Origin: Herbaspirillum sp. meg3
GTDB taxonomy: Bacteria; Pseudomonadota; Gammaproteobacteria; Burkholderiales; Burkholderiaceae_D
Direction: 5' to 3'
Length of the DNA: 64,000 bases
Assembly (NCBI RefSeq): GCF_002257565.1
Contig: NZ_CP022736.1
Location: 4,650,001 to 4,714,000 of the forward strand
The notes beneath the pieces are model-generated. The model made no database searches. It saw nothing but the letters and a program-made list of their open reading frames with translations, and was not told where the DNA came from. Positions within the stretch are counted from its first letter, which is position 1. Each line of letters opens with the position of its first letter. Below are positions 1-8,716 of the stretch, one piece after another. The translations under genes and the position numbers were made by a program.

Positions 1-2
1 TT

Positions 3-1196
3 TTATTGTTGTTGATACAGCGTGACGACACAGGCGCCACCCAGGCCGAGATTGTGCTGCAATCCCCAGCGCGCGCCGTCGACCTGGCGTTGCCCGGCCT
101 GTCCGCGCAATTGCCAGACCAGTTCCGCACACTGCGCCAGACCGGTCGCGCCGAGCGGATGACCTTTCGACAGCAGACCGCCGGACGGATTGGTGACGAT
201 CTTGCCGCCATACGTATTGTCGCCGTCGAGGATGAATTTTTCTGCGGTGCCGGGTGGTGTCAGTTTGAGTGCTTCATAACTGATCAATTCGTTGGCGGTG
301 AAGCAGTCATGCAACTCGACAACGTCGATGTCTTCCGGTCCGACGCCGGCTTCGGCATAGACGCGTTCCACTGCAGTCGCCGTCATGTCGTAGCCGACCA
401 GTCTGCGCATATCACCGCTCCTGCCACTGTCGAAGGATGCGGGCCGGTCGGTGGTCATCGCCTGCCCCGCTATGGCGACGCTGGCATCAAGTTTGAACCA
501 GCGCGCAAAACGTTTGGAACACAGCACCGCCGCGGCCGCGCCGCAGGTCGGCGGGCAACACTGGAAGCGCGTCATCAGGCCGAACACTGACGGTGACGCC
601 ATCACTTCTTCCAGCGTCAGCGGTGCGCGAAAGACGGCATAGGGATTATGCGCGGCATGACGGCGCGCCTTCACCGCGATGCGTCCAAAGGTCTCCGGCG
701 CGATGCCGTACTGATCGAGATAGGCCTGCCCGGCGCCACCAAAAAATTGCGCAGCGCGCGGCGCATTGTCATCGAATCCCTGGATGCTTTTCATCACATC
801 CGCAAAGCGTTGCAGCGGCGCGGGCCGATCGGCGTAGATGGTCTTCAGCGCGCCCGGCGACATTTGCTCGACGCCGACGACGAGCGCGCAATCGATAGCG
901 CCGCAAGCGATCGCCTGACGCGCGAGAAAAAGTGCGGTGGAACCGGTGGCGCAATTGTTGTTGACGTTGATGATGGGAATGCCGGTGAGACCGACTTCGT
1001 AGAGCATCGCCTGCCCGCTGGTGGAGTCGCCGTAGACGTACCCGGCATAGGCTTGTTCGATGGCTTCGTAACGTAACCCGGCATCGTTGAGTGCGGCACG
1101 CATTGCTGTTGCGCCCATGTCCACATACGACGCACTCGTACCTGGTTTGGCAAAGGGAATCATGCCCACGCCGGCGACATAAACTTTTTCGCTCAT
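3..1196 (-). CDS. SCP-x-type thiolase / acetyl-CoA acetyltransferase family protein
   Basis: A 397-residue thiolase-fold protein of the sterol-carrier-protein-x / 'lipid-transfer protein' branch, expected to cleave or form a 3-ketoacyl-CoA bond in the cytoplasm. The nucleophile is Cys82 in NNNCATGSTAL. HDCF at about 296-299 is typical of SCP-x thiolases. SKGHPLGATG carries the catalytic His (346), and Cys389 near the C-terminus is the second catalytic cysteine. The start ATG is preceded on the minus strand by a GAGGAG ribosome site. The gene is complete; its stop is at the window edge. It diverges from the acyl-CoA dehydrogenase gene, with a nested palindrome between them, so it likely belongs to the same beta-oxidation-like pathway. 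The substrate cannot be read from the sequence. Confidence 0.9.
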   Translation of the reverse strand: MSEKVYVAGVGMIPFAKPGTSASYVDMGATAMRAALNDAGLRYEAIEQAYAGYVYGDSTSGQAMLYEVGLTGIPIINVNNNCATGSTALFLARQAIACGAIDCALVVGVEQMSPGALKTIYADRPAPLQRFADVMKSIQGFDDNAPRAAQFFGGAGQAYLDQYGIAPETFGRIAVKARRHAAHNPYAVFRAPLTLEEVMASPSVFGLMTRFQCCPPTCGAAAAVLCSKRFARWFKLDASVAIAGQAMTTDRPASFDSGRSGDMRRLVGYDMTATAVERVYAEAGVGPEDIDVVELHDCFTANELISYEALKLTPPGTAEKFILDGDNTYGGKIVTNPSGGLLSKGHPLGATGLAQCAELVWQLRGQAGQRQVDGARWGLQHNLGLGGACVVTLYQQQ

Positions 1197-1282
1197 GACC
1201 GTCTCCTCGCCCCTTCTGGGTCCGCGCCGGCAAGATTTTTAGCTGGCGTGTAAAGTATTGCGAACGCGTGTACTAAATATCC

Positions 1283-1551
1283 AGAACTCATTTCATCAAT
1301 AGGCGTGAGATGCGTTCTTCCCAGAAAGGGCGCTGGCAAGGCGCGTGACGCGTCGCGTGGTAAGCCACGCGCAAGGAGCGCAACACGGCCAGCGCCCTTT
1401 CTGGGAAGAACCCGGAGGGAGCGGCCTGTTTGGGCGAATTGCTGCGTTACGAATCGGGGTCAAGACACCCAGTCTTGACCCCGATTCGCGCCTTGCACTT
1501 CATCCCAAACAGGAAAAGCTCGCACTCACGCCTATTGATGAAATGAGTTCT
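1283..1551. repeat. Nested multi-stem palindromic element (MITE/BIME-like)
   Basis: This 269-bp non-coding block is built from inverted repeats. A perfect 27-bp outer pair (1283-1309 with 1525-1551) encloses two side stems. Side stem A is a perfect 24-bp pair (1314-1337 with 1388-1411) that itself encloses a hairpin GCGTGG-TAAG-CCACGC (1355-1370). Side stem B is a 10-bp pair (1425-1434 with 1504-1513) enclosing a perfect 17-bp hairpin with a 5-nt loop (1450-1466 with 1472-1488). As single-stranded DNA or RNA it would fold as a branched cruciform. It lies between two divergent genes. There is no plausible ORF and no obvious target-site duplication. The GGGGTCAAGAC hairpin resembles REP sequences moved by RAYT transposases, but that link is inference. 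Confidence 0.85.
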
Positions 1552-1601
1552 AGTTGGCGAAAGCAAATGTTTCTGCTTGACCAACAAGTAAGCACGTTGG
1601 T

Positions 1602-1629
1602 TGACTCCAATCATACTACTTAGTATATT
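1602..1629 (+). promoter_or_regulatory. Sigma-70-like promoter with embedded palindromic operator
   Basis: TTGACT (1602-1607) and TATATT (1624-1629) are separated by 16 bp, each matching five of six consensus bases. The palindrome ATACTA-CT-TAGTAT (1613-1626) overlaps the spacer and the -10 box, as expected for a repressor site. The TetR gene two positions downstream in the operon is the natural candidate ligand. The predicted transcript starts near 1636, about 70 bases before the acyl-CoA dehydrogenase start. Confidence 0.55.
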
Positions 1630-1704
1630 AGATCGAAGTCAATATAAGAAAAAGCCGCGCTACAACACACCTGCAGCCGCACCTCACACGGCAATGGAGA
1701 GAAG

Positions 1705-2874
1705 ATGGCGATTATTTGGGACCCTCCTCTTACTGAGGAGGCTCGTAACTGGCGAGACATTGCACGCCGGCTTGCGCATGATCAGTTGGCCCCCCTTGCG
1801 GCCGAGATCGATCGCGATCAACGCTACCCTCACGAAAACGTTCAGGCACTCCACGAGAGCGGCATCGCCTCGATGTTCATCCCCGAGGAATATGGCGGCG
1901 GCGGCGCATCGCTGATAGCCTTCTGCGCGGTCATCGAAGAGCTAGCGCGTGCCTGCGCGTCCACCAGCGGCATCGTCGCAACCTTGCAGCTGGGCGCATT
2001 GCCGCTGCTACGTGCCGGCACATGCGCACAAAAGGACACCTACATCCGCTCTATCGTCGCCAAGCGTGAATCGATTTCCTTCGCGCTGAGCGAGCGCGAA
2101 GCAGGTTCAGATCCTTCCAACATGCAGACGCTCGCCATTCCGGAAAACGACGGCTGGCGGCTGCGTGGTGAAAAACGCTGGATTGGCGGCGGCGGCGAAT
2201 GCGCCTACTACGTGGTATTTGCGCAAACGGAGCCGGGCAAGGGACGCGCAGGCATCGCCGCCTTTATCGTCTCGGCCAACGCCGACGGGGTACGCGATGA
2301 CGCGCGCGAAGACAAGATGGGCATGCGCGGCACCGTCAACACTACCGTCGTGCTGAATACCTGGGTGCCGGCAGAAAGCATGATCGCCGCGCCCGGCAAA
2401 GCCCTCAAGCTCGCCCTGGAAGCGTTGAACGTCGGACGCGTCGTCGTGGCGGCGCAATCGAATGGCATTGCACTCGCGGCATTCACCGCTGCGGCGCGCC
2501 GTGCGGCGGTTCGCACCACCTTCGGACAGCATCTGGTTGACCACCAGGGAATAGGTTTCAAGCTTTCTGATGTCGCAACTCGGCTATCCGCAGGTAGAAT
2601 GCTTGCATACGAGACCGCCCGCAGTTTCGATACCGGTCAGGATGTCGCGCTCATCGGCGCCCAAGCAAAGTTGTTCTGCAGCGAGGCTGCCCATGACGCA
2701 GTCGATATCGGCGTACAGGTATTTGGGGGGGAAGGTTTCGTGAAGCCTTCGCTCGTCGAGCGTCTTTATCGTGATCAGCGCGCCACCGAAATTTATGAAG
2801 GTACTTCGGAGATCCAGAGACTGGTGCTCGCACGGGCGATACATGCCGAGTTTAATAATGAGGAGCAAGCATAA
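1705..2874 (+). CDS. Acyl-CoA dehydrogenase
   Basis: A 389-residue cytoplasmic FAD enzyme that introduces an alpha,beta double bond into an acyl-CoA and passes electrons to ETF. The length and three-part fold (N-terminal helical, central beta, C-terminal helical) match the family. FALSEREAGSD is the FAD/substrate-binding signature. QVFGGEGF and YEGTSEIQR near the C-terminus place the catalytic glutamate at about residue 365. A GAGAG ribosome site precedes the ATG. The stop codon overlaps the ATG of the TetR gene by one base (TAATG), so translation is probably coupled. It heads an operon with the TetR regulator and a PaaK-like CoA ligase. Chain specificity is not predictable. Confidence 0.93.
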   Translation: MAIIWDPPLTEEARNWRDIARRLAHDQLAPLAAEIDRDQRYPHENVQALHESGIASMFIPEEYGGGGASLIAFCAVIEELARACASTSGIVATLQLGALPLLRAGTCAQKDTYIRSIVAKRESISFALSEREAGSDPSNMQTLAIPENDGWRLRGEKRWIGGGGECAYYVVFAQTEPGKGRAGIAAFIVSANADGVRDDAREDKMGMRGTVNTTVVLNTWVPAESMIAAPGKALKLALEALNVGRVVVAAQSNGIALAAFTAAARRAAVRTTFGQHLVDHQGIGFKLSDVATRLSAGRMLAYETARSFDTGQDVALIGAQAKLFCSEAAHDAVDIGVQVFGGEGFVKPSLVERLYRDQRATEIYEGTSEIQRLVLARAIHAEFNNEEQA

Positions 2875-3533
2875 TGAAGGTCGACACAGCACGTCCCACA
2901 TCGACAACAAATGAATTTGCCGGAGACGATACAGATCCACGCAGCGAGATTCTCGATGCAGCGGCTCTGGCATTCATGACAAAAGGTTATGCCGCTACCA
3001 GCATCGACGATGTCGCTGATATTCTCAGCGCCACCAAGGGCAAGATCTACCATCACTACCGCAAGAAAGCCGACCTGTTCTTCGACGTACACAAGCGCGG
3101 CATGGAAATGGATCTGGCCGCCGTGCAAGCTGCTGCCTCGCTGTCGCATCAGAAGGCGATCGACAAGCTGCGCGCAATGACACTGGCGCACATTACCGTG
3201 ATCATGGATCACCTGCCGTACCAGCGCGTCGCCGTGCAAGGTCTGGAAATGCATCTGGCCGGCGAAACCACTGCCGCCCAACGCGAAGTCCTGTCCGAAA
3301 TTCTGGTACTGCGCGATCAATACGAAAACCTGTTCCGCGACACCATCCGCCTGGTCATGGAAGAAGGCCACGCGCCGCAGCAAGATCTGCAGATCGTGGT
3401 GAAGGCATTCTTCGGCGCGCTCAACTGGACTACCATCTGGTTCCGTCCCCGCGTCGATCAGACCGAAGCTGAAAAGCTCTCCGTCGCCGACACCATCGCC
3501 ACCTTTGCCATTCGCGGGCTTGGGGCGGAGTAA
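2874..3533 (+). CDS. TetR/AcrR-family transcriptional regulator
   Basis: A 219-residue repressor-type protein. A TetR_N helix-turn-helix occupies roughly residues 22-68 (ILDAAALAFMTKGYAATSID, then TKGKIYHHYRKKADLF), followed by an all-helical ligand domain. It lies inside the catabolic operon, overlapping both neighbours by one base (TAATG at each end). This suggests autoregulation through the palindrome ATACTA-CT-TAGTAT in the promoter at 1602-1629. The ligand is probably a CoA thioester or free acid of the pathway substrate; that is inference from context. Confidence 0.9.
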   Translation: MKVDTARPTSTTNEFAGDDTDPRSEILDAAALAFMTKGYAATSIDDVADILSATKGKIYHHYRKKADLFFDVHKRGMEMDLAAVQAAASLSHQKAIDKLRAMTLAHITVIMDHLPYQRVAVQGLEMHLAGETTAAQREVLSEILVLRDQYENLFRDTIRLVMEEGHAPQQDLQIVVKAFFGALNWTTIWFRPRVDQTEAEKLSVADTIATFAIRGLGAE

Positions 3534-4873
3534 TGCGCTCCGGTGCGCTCCTCGCCGCCGCGCCCTTGCATCTTGATCCCATCGAAAGCTGGGATCGCGC
3601 CACGCTGGAATCATTCCAGCTGGCGAAGCTGCGAACCCAGTTGGCGCGGCTCGCACAAGACAGCGCGTACTATGCGCCGCTGTTTAAACGGCTAGGCTGG
3701 AACGCCGGCGAACTTGGTTCGCTGGCTGACCTGAGCAAGCTGCCGTTCACGACCAAATCCGACTACGTCAATTCCATCGGTCCCGATGCGCCTTTCGGAC
3801 AGTTCATGACTGTGCCGCGAAGCGACGTGCTGCGCATGCATTTTTCCTCCGGCACGACATCAACGCCGACGCCGCAATTCTGGACCCAGCACGATCTCGA
3901 CCGTTGGGCCGCGATGTACGCACGCCACTCGCACGCGCAGGGCATCGGCCCGGACGACATCGTGCAATGCATGTACAGCTACACCTGGTTCGTCGGCGGT
4001 CTCGGCGCCACGGCCGGTTATCAACGCGTCGGTGCCATGGTGATCCCGGCCGGCAGCCAGGATACCGAACGCCAGATCAATACCCTCTTCACCTACGGCA
4101 GCACCGTACTGTGCGGCACGCCCTCATTCATCACGCATCTGGCGGAAGAAGTCCGCAAGCGCGGACGCGATCCGGCTACGTCAACCGTGCGCACCATCAT
4201 GATGGGTGGCGAACCCGGCGCCAGCATCCCCGCCACGCGCAAACGCATTCAAGAACTGTGGGGCGCGCGCGCCTATGATGCCTACGGCTGCCTTGAATTT
4301 CAGCCGATTGCCGGCGAATGCGACGCGCAGGCCGGACTGCATCTGGCGGAAGATTTCCTCTATGCAGAAGTGGTCGACGCCGAAACCCGCCAGGCCGTCC
4401 CCGACGGCACACCCGGCGTGCTGGTGGTGACCCATCTCGACAAACAGGCCGGGCCGCTGGTGCGCTGGTGGACCGGCGATATCGTAGTGCGCGATTCCAC
4501 ACCTTGTACCTGTGGCCGCACGCATGCGCGCCTGCTCGGCGGCGTGCGCGGACGTGCCGATGACATGCTGGTGGTACGCGGCGTCAACGTTTTTCCTTCC
4601 GCCGTCGAAGAGGTGGTGCGCAAGTCGCCCGGTCTCGGCGACGAATATCAGCTGGTGATCAATGCCTCGGTCTATGATGCCGGCGGCTTCATGAAATCCC
4701 TCCACGTGCGCGTGGAACAAAGCGACGCGTCTGCCGACACAGACCAACTGGCCGCACAGCTGGTGCGCGATATCAAAGAGAAGTTGCAGGTCGGCGCTGC
4801 CGTAGAGGTCCTGCCTTTCGGCACGCTCACACGCAGTACGCACAAGGCAAAACGCCTGGTCAGGGAAGACTGA
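3533..4873 (+). CDS. Phenylacetate-CoA ligase (PaaK)-like AMP-forming CoA ligase
   Basis: A 446-residue adenylate-forming enzyme expected to activate a carboxylic acid to its CoA thioester at the cost of ATP to AMP. The P-loop-like motif SSGTTSTPTP is at about 105-114, followed by MMGGEPGAS, YDAYGCLEFQ and TGDIV. The hinge and C-terminal PaaK-type segment RGRADDMLVVRGVNVFPSA ends in a small ACT-like domain. The length matches PaaK (about 430-440). The ATG overlaps the TetR stop, with GGGGCGGAG upstream as ribosome site. As the only ligase here, it probably commits the substrate to the surrounding beta-oxidation-like genes. Aromatic versus alicyclic or aliphatic substrate cannot be decided. 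Confidence 0.88.
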   Translation: MRSGALLAAAPLHLDPIESWDRATLESFQLAKLRTQLARLAQDSAYYAPLFKRLGWNAGELGSLADLSKLPFTTKSDYVNSIGPDAPFGQFMTVPRSDVLRMHFSSGTTSTPTPQFWTQHDLDRWAAMYARHSHAQGIGPDDIVQCMYSYTWFVGGLGATAGYQRVGAMVIPAGSQDTERQINTLFTYGSTVLCGTPSFITHLAEEVRKRGRDPATSTVRTIMMGGEPGASIPATRKRIQELWGARAYDAYGCLEFQPIAGECDAQAGLHLAEDFLYAEVVDAETRQAVPDGTPGVLVVTHLDKQAGPLVRWWTGDIVVRDSTPCTCGRTHARLLGGVRGRADDMLVVRGVNVFPSAVEEVVRKSPGLGDEYQLVINASVYDAGGFMKSLHVRVEQSDASADTDQLAAQLVRDIKEKLQVGAAVEVLPFGTLTRSTHKAKRLVRED

Positions 4874-4991
4874 CCGGAGACAGGCACGACAGCATCGGAA
4901 TATAAAAAACCAAGAAGCCACAAGAAATAGAAAAGGCTCGTTTCCCACGGGTAGCACCGATCAGCGCCAAGCAACATCAGGAGGAGCGGAC

Positions 4992-5765
4992 ATGGAAGCC
5001 ATCGTCACCGTCGAGCATACCGACGTCATCGCCTGGGTCAGCATGAACCAGCCCGAGCGGCGCAATGCCTTGACGCCGGAAATGCGCGATGCCCTGATCG
5101 ACGTCTTCGAGCGGCTCGCAGAAAATGTCGACTGCCGCGCCGTGATCCTGGGCGGCAGCGATCGCAGCTTCTGCGCCGGCGGCGACCTGTCCAGCCTGCC
5201 TTCGGGCGACACGCTCGCCAGCCGCAAACGCATGGCGCAGGCCCATCGCCTGCTGCGCCTGATTACCGAACTCTCCAAACCCGTCATCGCCGCCGTCGAC
5301 GGCACCGCATTCGGTGCCGGCATGTCATTGGCGTTGGCCTGCGATTATGTGCTGTGCAGCGAACGCGCACGTTTTTGCACAGCCTTCTCCAACGTCGGCT
5401 TGATGGCGGATATGGGCTTGCTATGGTCTTTGCCGCAGCGCGTTAGCTCGGGACAGGTTCGCCGCCTGCTGTTCACCAGCGTGGTAGTCGACGGCGATGA
5501 GGCGCTGCGCCTCGGGCTCGCCGATCAATTGGTCACTTCGGAAGAACTGCATCAGAGTGCGCTCGACATCGCGACCCAATTTGCGGGTGCACCGCCCTTG
5601 TCGGTGGCGCTAACCAAGGCCGCACTCACGCGCATGCCGGCGCCGTTGCAAAATGTGGTGGGACTGGAACTCGACGGCCAGTCGCAATTGTTTTCCAGTG
5701 CAGATTTCACGGAAGGGCGTTATGCCTTTCTGGAAAAAAGACGGCCGCAGTTTCAAGGGCGTTGA
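4992..5765 (+). CDS. Enoyl-CoA hydratase/isomerase family protein
   Basis: A 257-residue crotonase-fold protein. The oxyanion-hole segment FCAGGDLSSLP (60-70) and GTAFGAGMSLALACD (105-118) are present. In the active-site helix the sequence is NVGLMADMGLLWSLPQRV: Asp140 stands where PaaG-type isomerases carry an aspartate, and the classic hydratase glutamates are not evident. It may therefore act as an isomerase or ring-modifying enzyme rather than a plain hydratase. A strong AGGAGGAG site precedes the ATG. It follows the CoA ligase after 118 bp and precedes a periplasmic binding protein. Confidence 0.88.
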   Translation: MEAIVTVEHTDVIAWVSMNQPERRNALTPEMRDALIDVFERLAENVDCRAVILGGSDRSFCAGGDLSSLPSGDTLASRKRMAQAHRLLRLITELSKPVIAAVDGTAFGAGMSLALACDYVLCSERARFCTAFSNVGLMADMGLLWSLPQRVSSGQVRRLLFTSVVVDGDEALRLGLADQLVTSEELHQSALDIATQFAGAPPLSVALTKAALTRMPAPLQNVVGLELDGQSQLFSSADFTEGRYAFLEKRRPQFQGR

Positions 5766-5863
5766 TTAATCGATCAGTTACTCGCTTTACCGAAAGATTC
5801 GTACCTGCGGGTATGGTGGCACTTCAGTTAGGATTGCGCTCGTCACAACATAGAGGACATGTC

Positions 5864-6964
5864 ATGAAAAGACTATTCACTGCATTCGCAACGCCGCTCT
5901 GCACCGCCCTCACCGGTGTCTTCGCCGGCAGCCTGGGTTTGAGCCTGGTGGTCGTACCGGCCCAGGCGCAGGAAAGAGAAAAAGTCACCATTGCGATCGG
6001 TACCGATGTGCTCGACGCGTCGCAGGTCAACAATACATCCCTCCCTATCTACACCAAGTGCTGGGAAAACGCCGGCCTCGACGTCACGCTGCAGCCCACC
6101 AATTCCACCACGGCCATGCAGGCCGTGCTGACCGGCCAGGCTGACATGGTCAACATGGGCCCGGCGGCGGCAATCATTGCCCGTACCAAGGGTGCGCCGC
6201 TGAAAGCGGTGTATCTCAACATGCGCCACAACTTCCAGTTCCCGGTGGTGCTCGACTCGTCGCCGATCAAAACGATAGCCGACTTCAAGGGCAAGACGAT
6301 CGGCGTGCTGTCCTACGGTTCGCAAATGGTGCAGATCTTCAAAGGCATGCTCACTGAAGCGGGCATCAATCCGGACAAAGATGTGACCTTTGTCGAAACC
6401 GGGTCCGGCGCGCAAGCCGTCACCGCGTTGTCGCGTGGTCGCGTCGACATCTGGGGCACCTGGGATTCGCAAATTGCCACAGCAGAAAACATGGGTCTGA
6501 AGCTGCGCCGCTTCTCGTCGCCGTTTGCCGACAAGCTCAATTTCGGCGGATCGTATTTCGTGCGCGACGACATGATTACCAAGCGTCCCAAGACCATCGA
6601 AAAAGTCTTGCGCTGTGTTGCCATGGGCTCGGTCACCGCGCTCGCCAATCCCCAAGGATCATTGAAGGTGCATTGGAAAGTGTTCCCGCTCACCAAGCCC
6701 TCAAGCGTGGATGACGCGACGGCCATCAAACAAGGCCTGCACATCATTCAGACGCGCGGCGAATTCCTCAAGCTGGAACCGGGCGTCAAATGGGGGGAAA
6801 TCCCGATCAGCGCCGTCGCCAACATGGTGGCCTTCATGAAGGCTAACAACGTCATCCAGACCAGCCCCAAGCTGGAAGACCTGTACACCAATCAGTTCAT
6901 CGCCGGCATCAACAACTTCGATACGGCCAAAGTGGTGGCTGCGGCCAAAGCGCTGCCGCAGTAA
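5864..6964 (+). CDS. NrtA/SsuA/TauA-like ABC transporter substrate-binding protein
   Basis: A 366-residue periplasmic binding protein of the NMT1/THI5-like family. The start at 5864 (MKRLFTAFATPLC) is chosen because AGAGGA lies just upstream and a signal peptide follows, ending near PAQAQE. An upstream non-ATG start would put a non-signal extension in front. The mature protein shows the expected fold, with GQADMVNMGPAAAIIA and GKTIGVLSYGSQ. No cognate ATPase or permease lies beside it: the neighbours are an enoyl-CoA hydratase and a thiolase. The pathway substrate is the likely ligand, delivered to a transporter encoded elsewhere. Confidence 0.88.
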   Translation: MKRLFTAFATPLCTALTGVFAGSLGLSLVVVPAQAQEREKVTIAIGTDVLDASQVNNTSLPIYTKCWENAGLDVTLQPTNSTTAMQAVLTGQADMVNMGPAAAIIARTKGAPLKAVYLNMRHNFQFPVVLDSSPIKTIADFKGKTIGVLSYGSQMVQIFKGMLTEAGINPDKDVTFVETGSGAQAVTALSRGRVDIWGTWDSQIATAENMGLKLRRFSSPFADKLNFGGSYFVRDDMITKRPKTIEKVLRCVAMGSVTALANPQGSLKVHWKVFPLTKPSSVDDATAIKQGLHIIQTRGEFLKLEPGVKWGEIPISAVANMVAFMKANNVIQTSPKLEDLYTNQFIAGINNFDTAKVVAAAKALPQ

Positions 6965-7059
6965 GCAGAACTCAGCCACACTCCGCCAGTTTTACGCTAC
7001 CGGCCGCGTTTGAATCGCGACCGGTAGCGCCCCTTCCCTCTTTACCTGCAGGTCGCGTC

Positions 7060-8310
7060 ATGACAAAACCCGTCTATGTCGCCGGCATTGGTATGACGAC
7101 GCTCGGCAAACATCTCGACAAATCCGTCAAACAACTGACTGCCACCGCAGTCGAACTGGCGCTGCAAGATGCCGGTATCGGCAAGGATGCCATCGAGGCG
7201 GCGTGGTTCTGCAACACGCGTCAGGGTGTGCTGGAAGGCCAACATGGGGTACGCGGACAAGCTTCGCTGCGCGCGATGGGCTTCGAAGGCATCCCGATCT
7301 TCAACACCGACAATGCCTGCGCCAGTTCCAGCTCGGGATTGATGCAAGCCTATGCAGCAGTGCGCGCCGGTGTGTACGAAGTAGCGCTGGTGGTCGGCAC
7401 GGAAAAGATGAACTACCCGCACAAGCGCCAGGAGATGTTCGAAGCCTTCAAGGGTAGCTGGGATCGCGACCTCGCCGACCGCCACATGCAGCAATTGCTG
7501 GCCATGGGCGCCGGGCTTGATCTCCCGCCGGAAGCGGCGGAGACCAACAACGCCACCGAACGCAGCGTGTTCATGGACATCTACGCAGCACAGGCGCATT
7601 TCCACATGAAGACCTTCGGCACCACGCAACGCCAGATTGCCGCCGTCGCCGCAAAGAACCATTGGCATTCGCAATTCAATCCGCTGGCGCAATACCGCAC
7701 GCCGATGAGCATCGAGGAAGTACTGGCCGACAAAATGATTGCATGGCCGATCACGCGCGCCATGTGCGCGCCGATGAGCGACGGTTCCTGTGCGCTGGTC
7801 GTGATGTCGGATTGGGCCGTGAAAAAATTGGGTAACGCATCGCGTGCGGTGAAAATCCGCGGCATCGCAGTCGGCAGCGGCACCGAACGCACGCCGGAAC
7901 AATACGACCGCCACCTGACCCGTCTCACCGCACTCAAGGCCTACGACATGGCCGGCATCGGCCCGCAGGATATTTCCGTCGCTGAATTGCACGACGCCTC
8001 TGCCATTGCCGAAATCCTGCACGCCGAAAACGTCGGCTTCTGCGCCTACGGCGACGGCGGCCCGCTCGCCGAAAGCGGCGATACCAAACTGGGTGGGCGC
8101 TTGCCGATCAACGTCTCCGGCGGACTGCTCTCCAAAGGCCATCCAATCGGCGCGACCGGCGCCATCCAGATTCACGAACTGGTCACGCAGTTACGTGGAG
8201 AAGCCGGCCAACGGCAAGTGGAAGGCGCAAGAATGGGACTGGCGGAAAACGGCGGAGGATTTTACGGACTGGAAGAAGCGGCTTGCGTGGTGACGATACT
8301 GGAAAAATAG
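7060..8310 (+). CDS. SCP-x-type thiolase family protein (second paralogue)
   Basis: A 416-residue thiolase-fold protein related to the one at 3-1196. The nucleophile is Cys87 in NACASSSSGL, the catalytic His (361) is in SKGHPIGATG, and the C-terminal Cys is about residue 409. Where the first paralogue has HDCF, this one has HDAS (311-314), so the two probably differ in substrate or direction. The ATG follows the pyrimidine-rich GCAGGTCGCGTC. It is the last gene of the plus-strand catabolic group and converges with a small cysteine-cluster gene. Confidence 0.87.
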   Translation: MTKPVYVAGIGMTTLGKHLDKSVKQLTATAVELALQDAGIGKDAIEAAWFCNTRQGVLEGQHGVRGQASLRAMGFEGIPIFNTDNACASSSSGLMQAYAAVRAGVYEVALVVGTEKMNYPHKRQEMFEAFKGSWDRDLADRHMQQLLAMGAGLDLPPEAAETNNATERSVFMDIYAAQAHFHMKTFGTTQRQIAAVAAKNHWHSQFNPLAQYRTPMSIEEVLADKMIAWPITRAMCAPMSDGSCALVVMSDWAVKKLGNASRAVKIRGIAVGSGTERTPEQYDRHLTRLTALKAYDMAGIGPQDISVAELHDASAIAEILHAENVGFCAYGDGGPLAESGDTKLGGRLPINVSGGLLSKGHPIGATGAIQIHELVTQLRGEAGQRQVEGARMGLAENGGGFYGLEEAACVVTILEK

Positions 8311-8332
8311 TGCTCGCAAAAAATACCGGAGA

Positions 8333-8599
8333 TCAAGGCGCGGTGAGCTGCTCCAGCCGTGTCAGATAAAACATCCCCGCCTCACGGCTATCGCCGCACA
8401 TCTCGGCAGACGCCTGCAAACCGGAACAACACGCGGGCCGTTCCGGCTGGCCGAAAATCGCACACCGCAAGTCCTCCATCAGTTGCACGCAAGGCACGCC
8501 CGCCGGCTTGCCATTGGGCATGCCGGGAATCGGACTGGAGATGGAAGGCGCCGTGCAGCAGGCACCGCATTGAGGACGGCAGTTCATTTTCAGGTTCAT
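8333..8599 (-). CDS. YkgJ family cysteine-cluster protein
   Basis: An 88-residue protein with the YkgJ/UPF0153 pattern: CRPQCGACC near the N-terminus, GVPCVQL, RCAIFG, RPACCSG and EMCGDSREA. The clustered cysteines suggest a bound zinc or iron-sulfur centre. The family has no firmly established function. The start at 8599 (MNLKMNCRP) or the internal Met at 8587 are both possible. A longer upstream reading frame overlaps the LysR gene antisense and is not credible. It converges with the thiolase gene and is divergent from the LysR gene. Confidence 0.8.
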   Translation of the reverse strand: MNLKMNCRPQCGACCTAPSISSPIPGMPNGKPAGVPCVQLMEDLRCAIFGQPERPACCSGLQASAEMCGDSREAGMFYLTRLEQLTAP

Positions 8600-8716
8600 A
8601 TTCGAAGGGGCGTATTCTACCGCTTCAGCGCCAAACCAAGCATGCAGAGACTTTTCAGCCGATAATTGCCCTGCGGCGACATCCTTGCCGCGCACAAAAA
8701 TAAACAGGGAAGGCGC

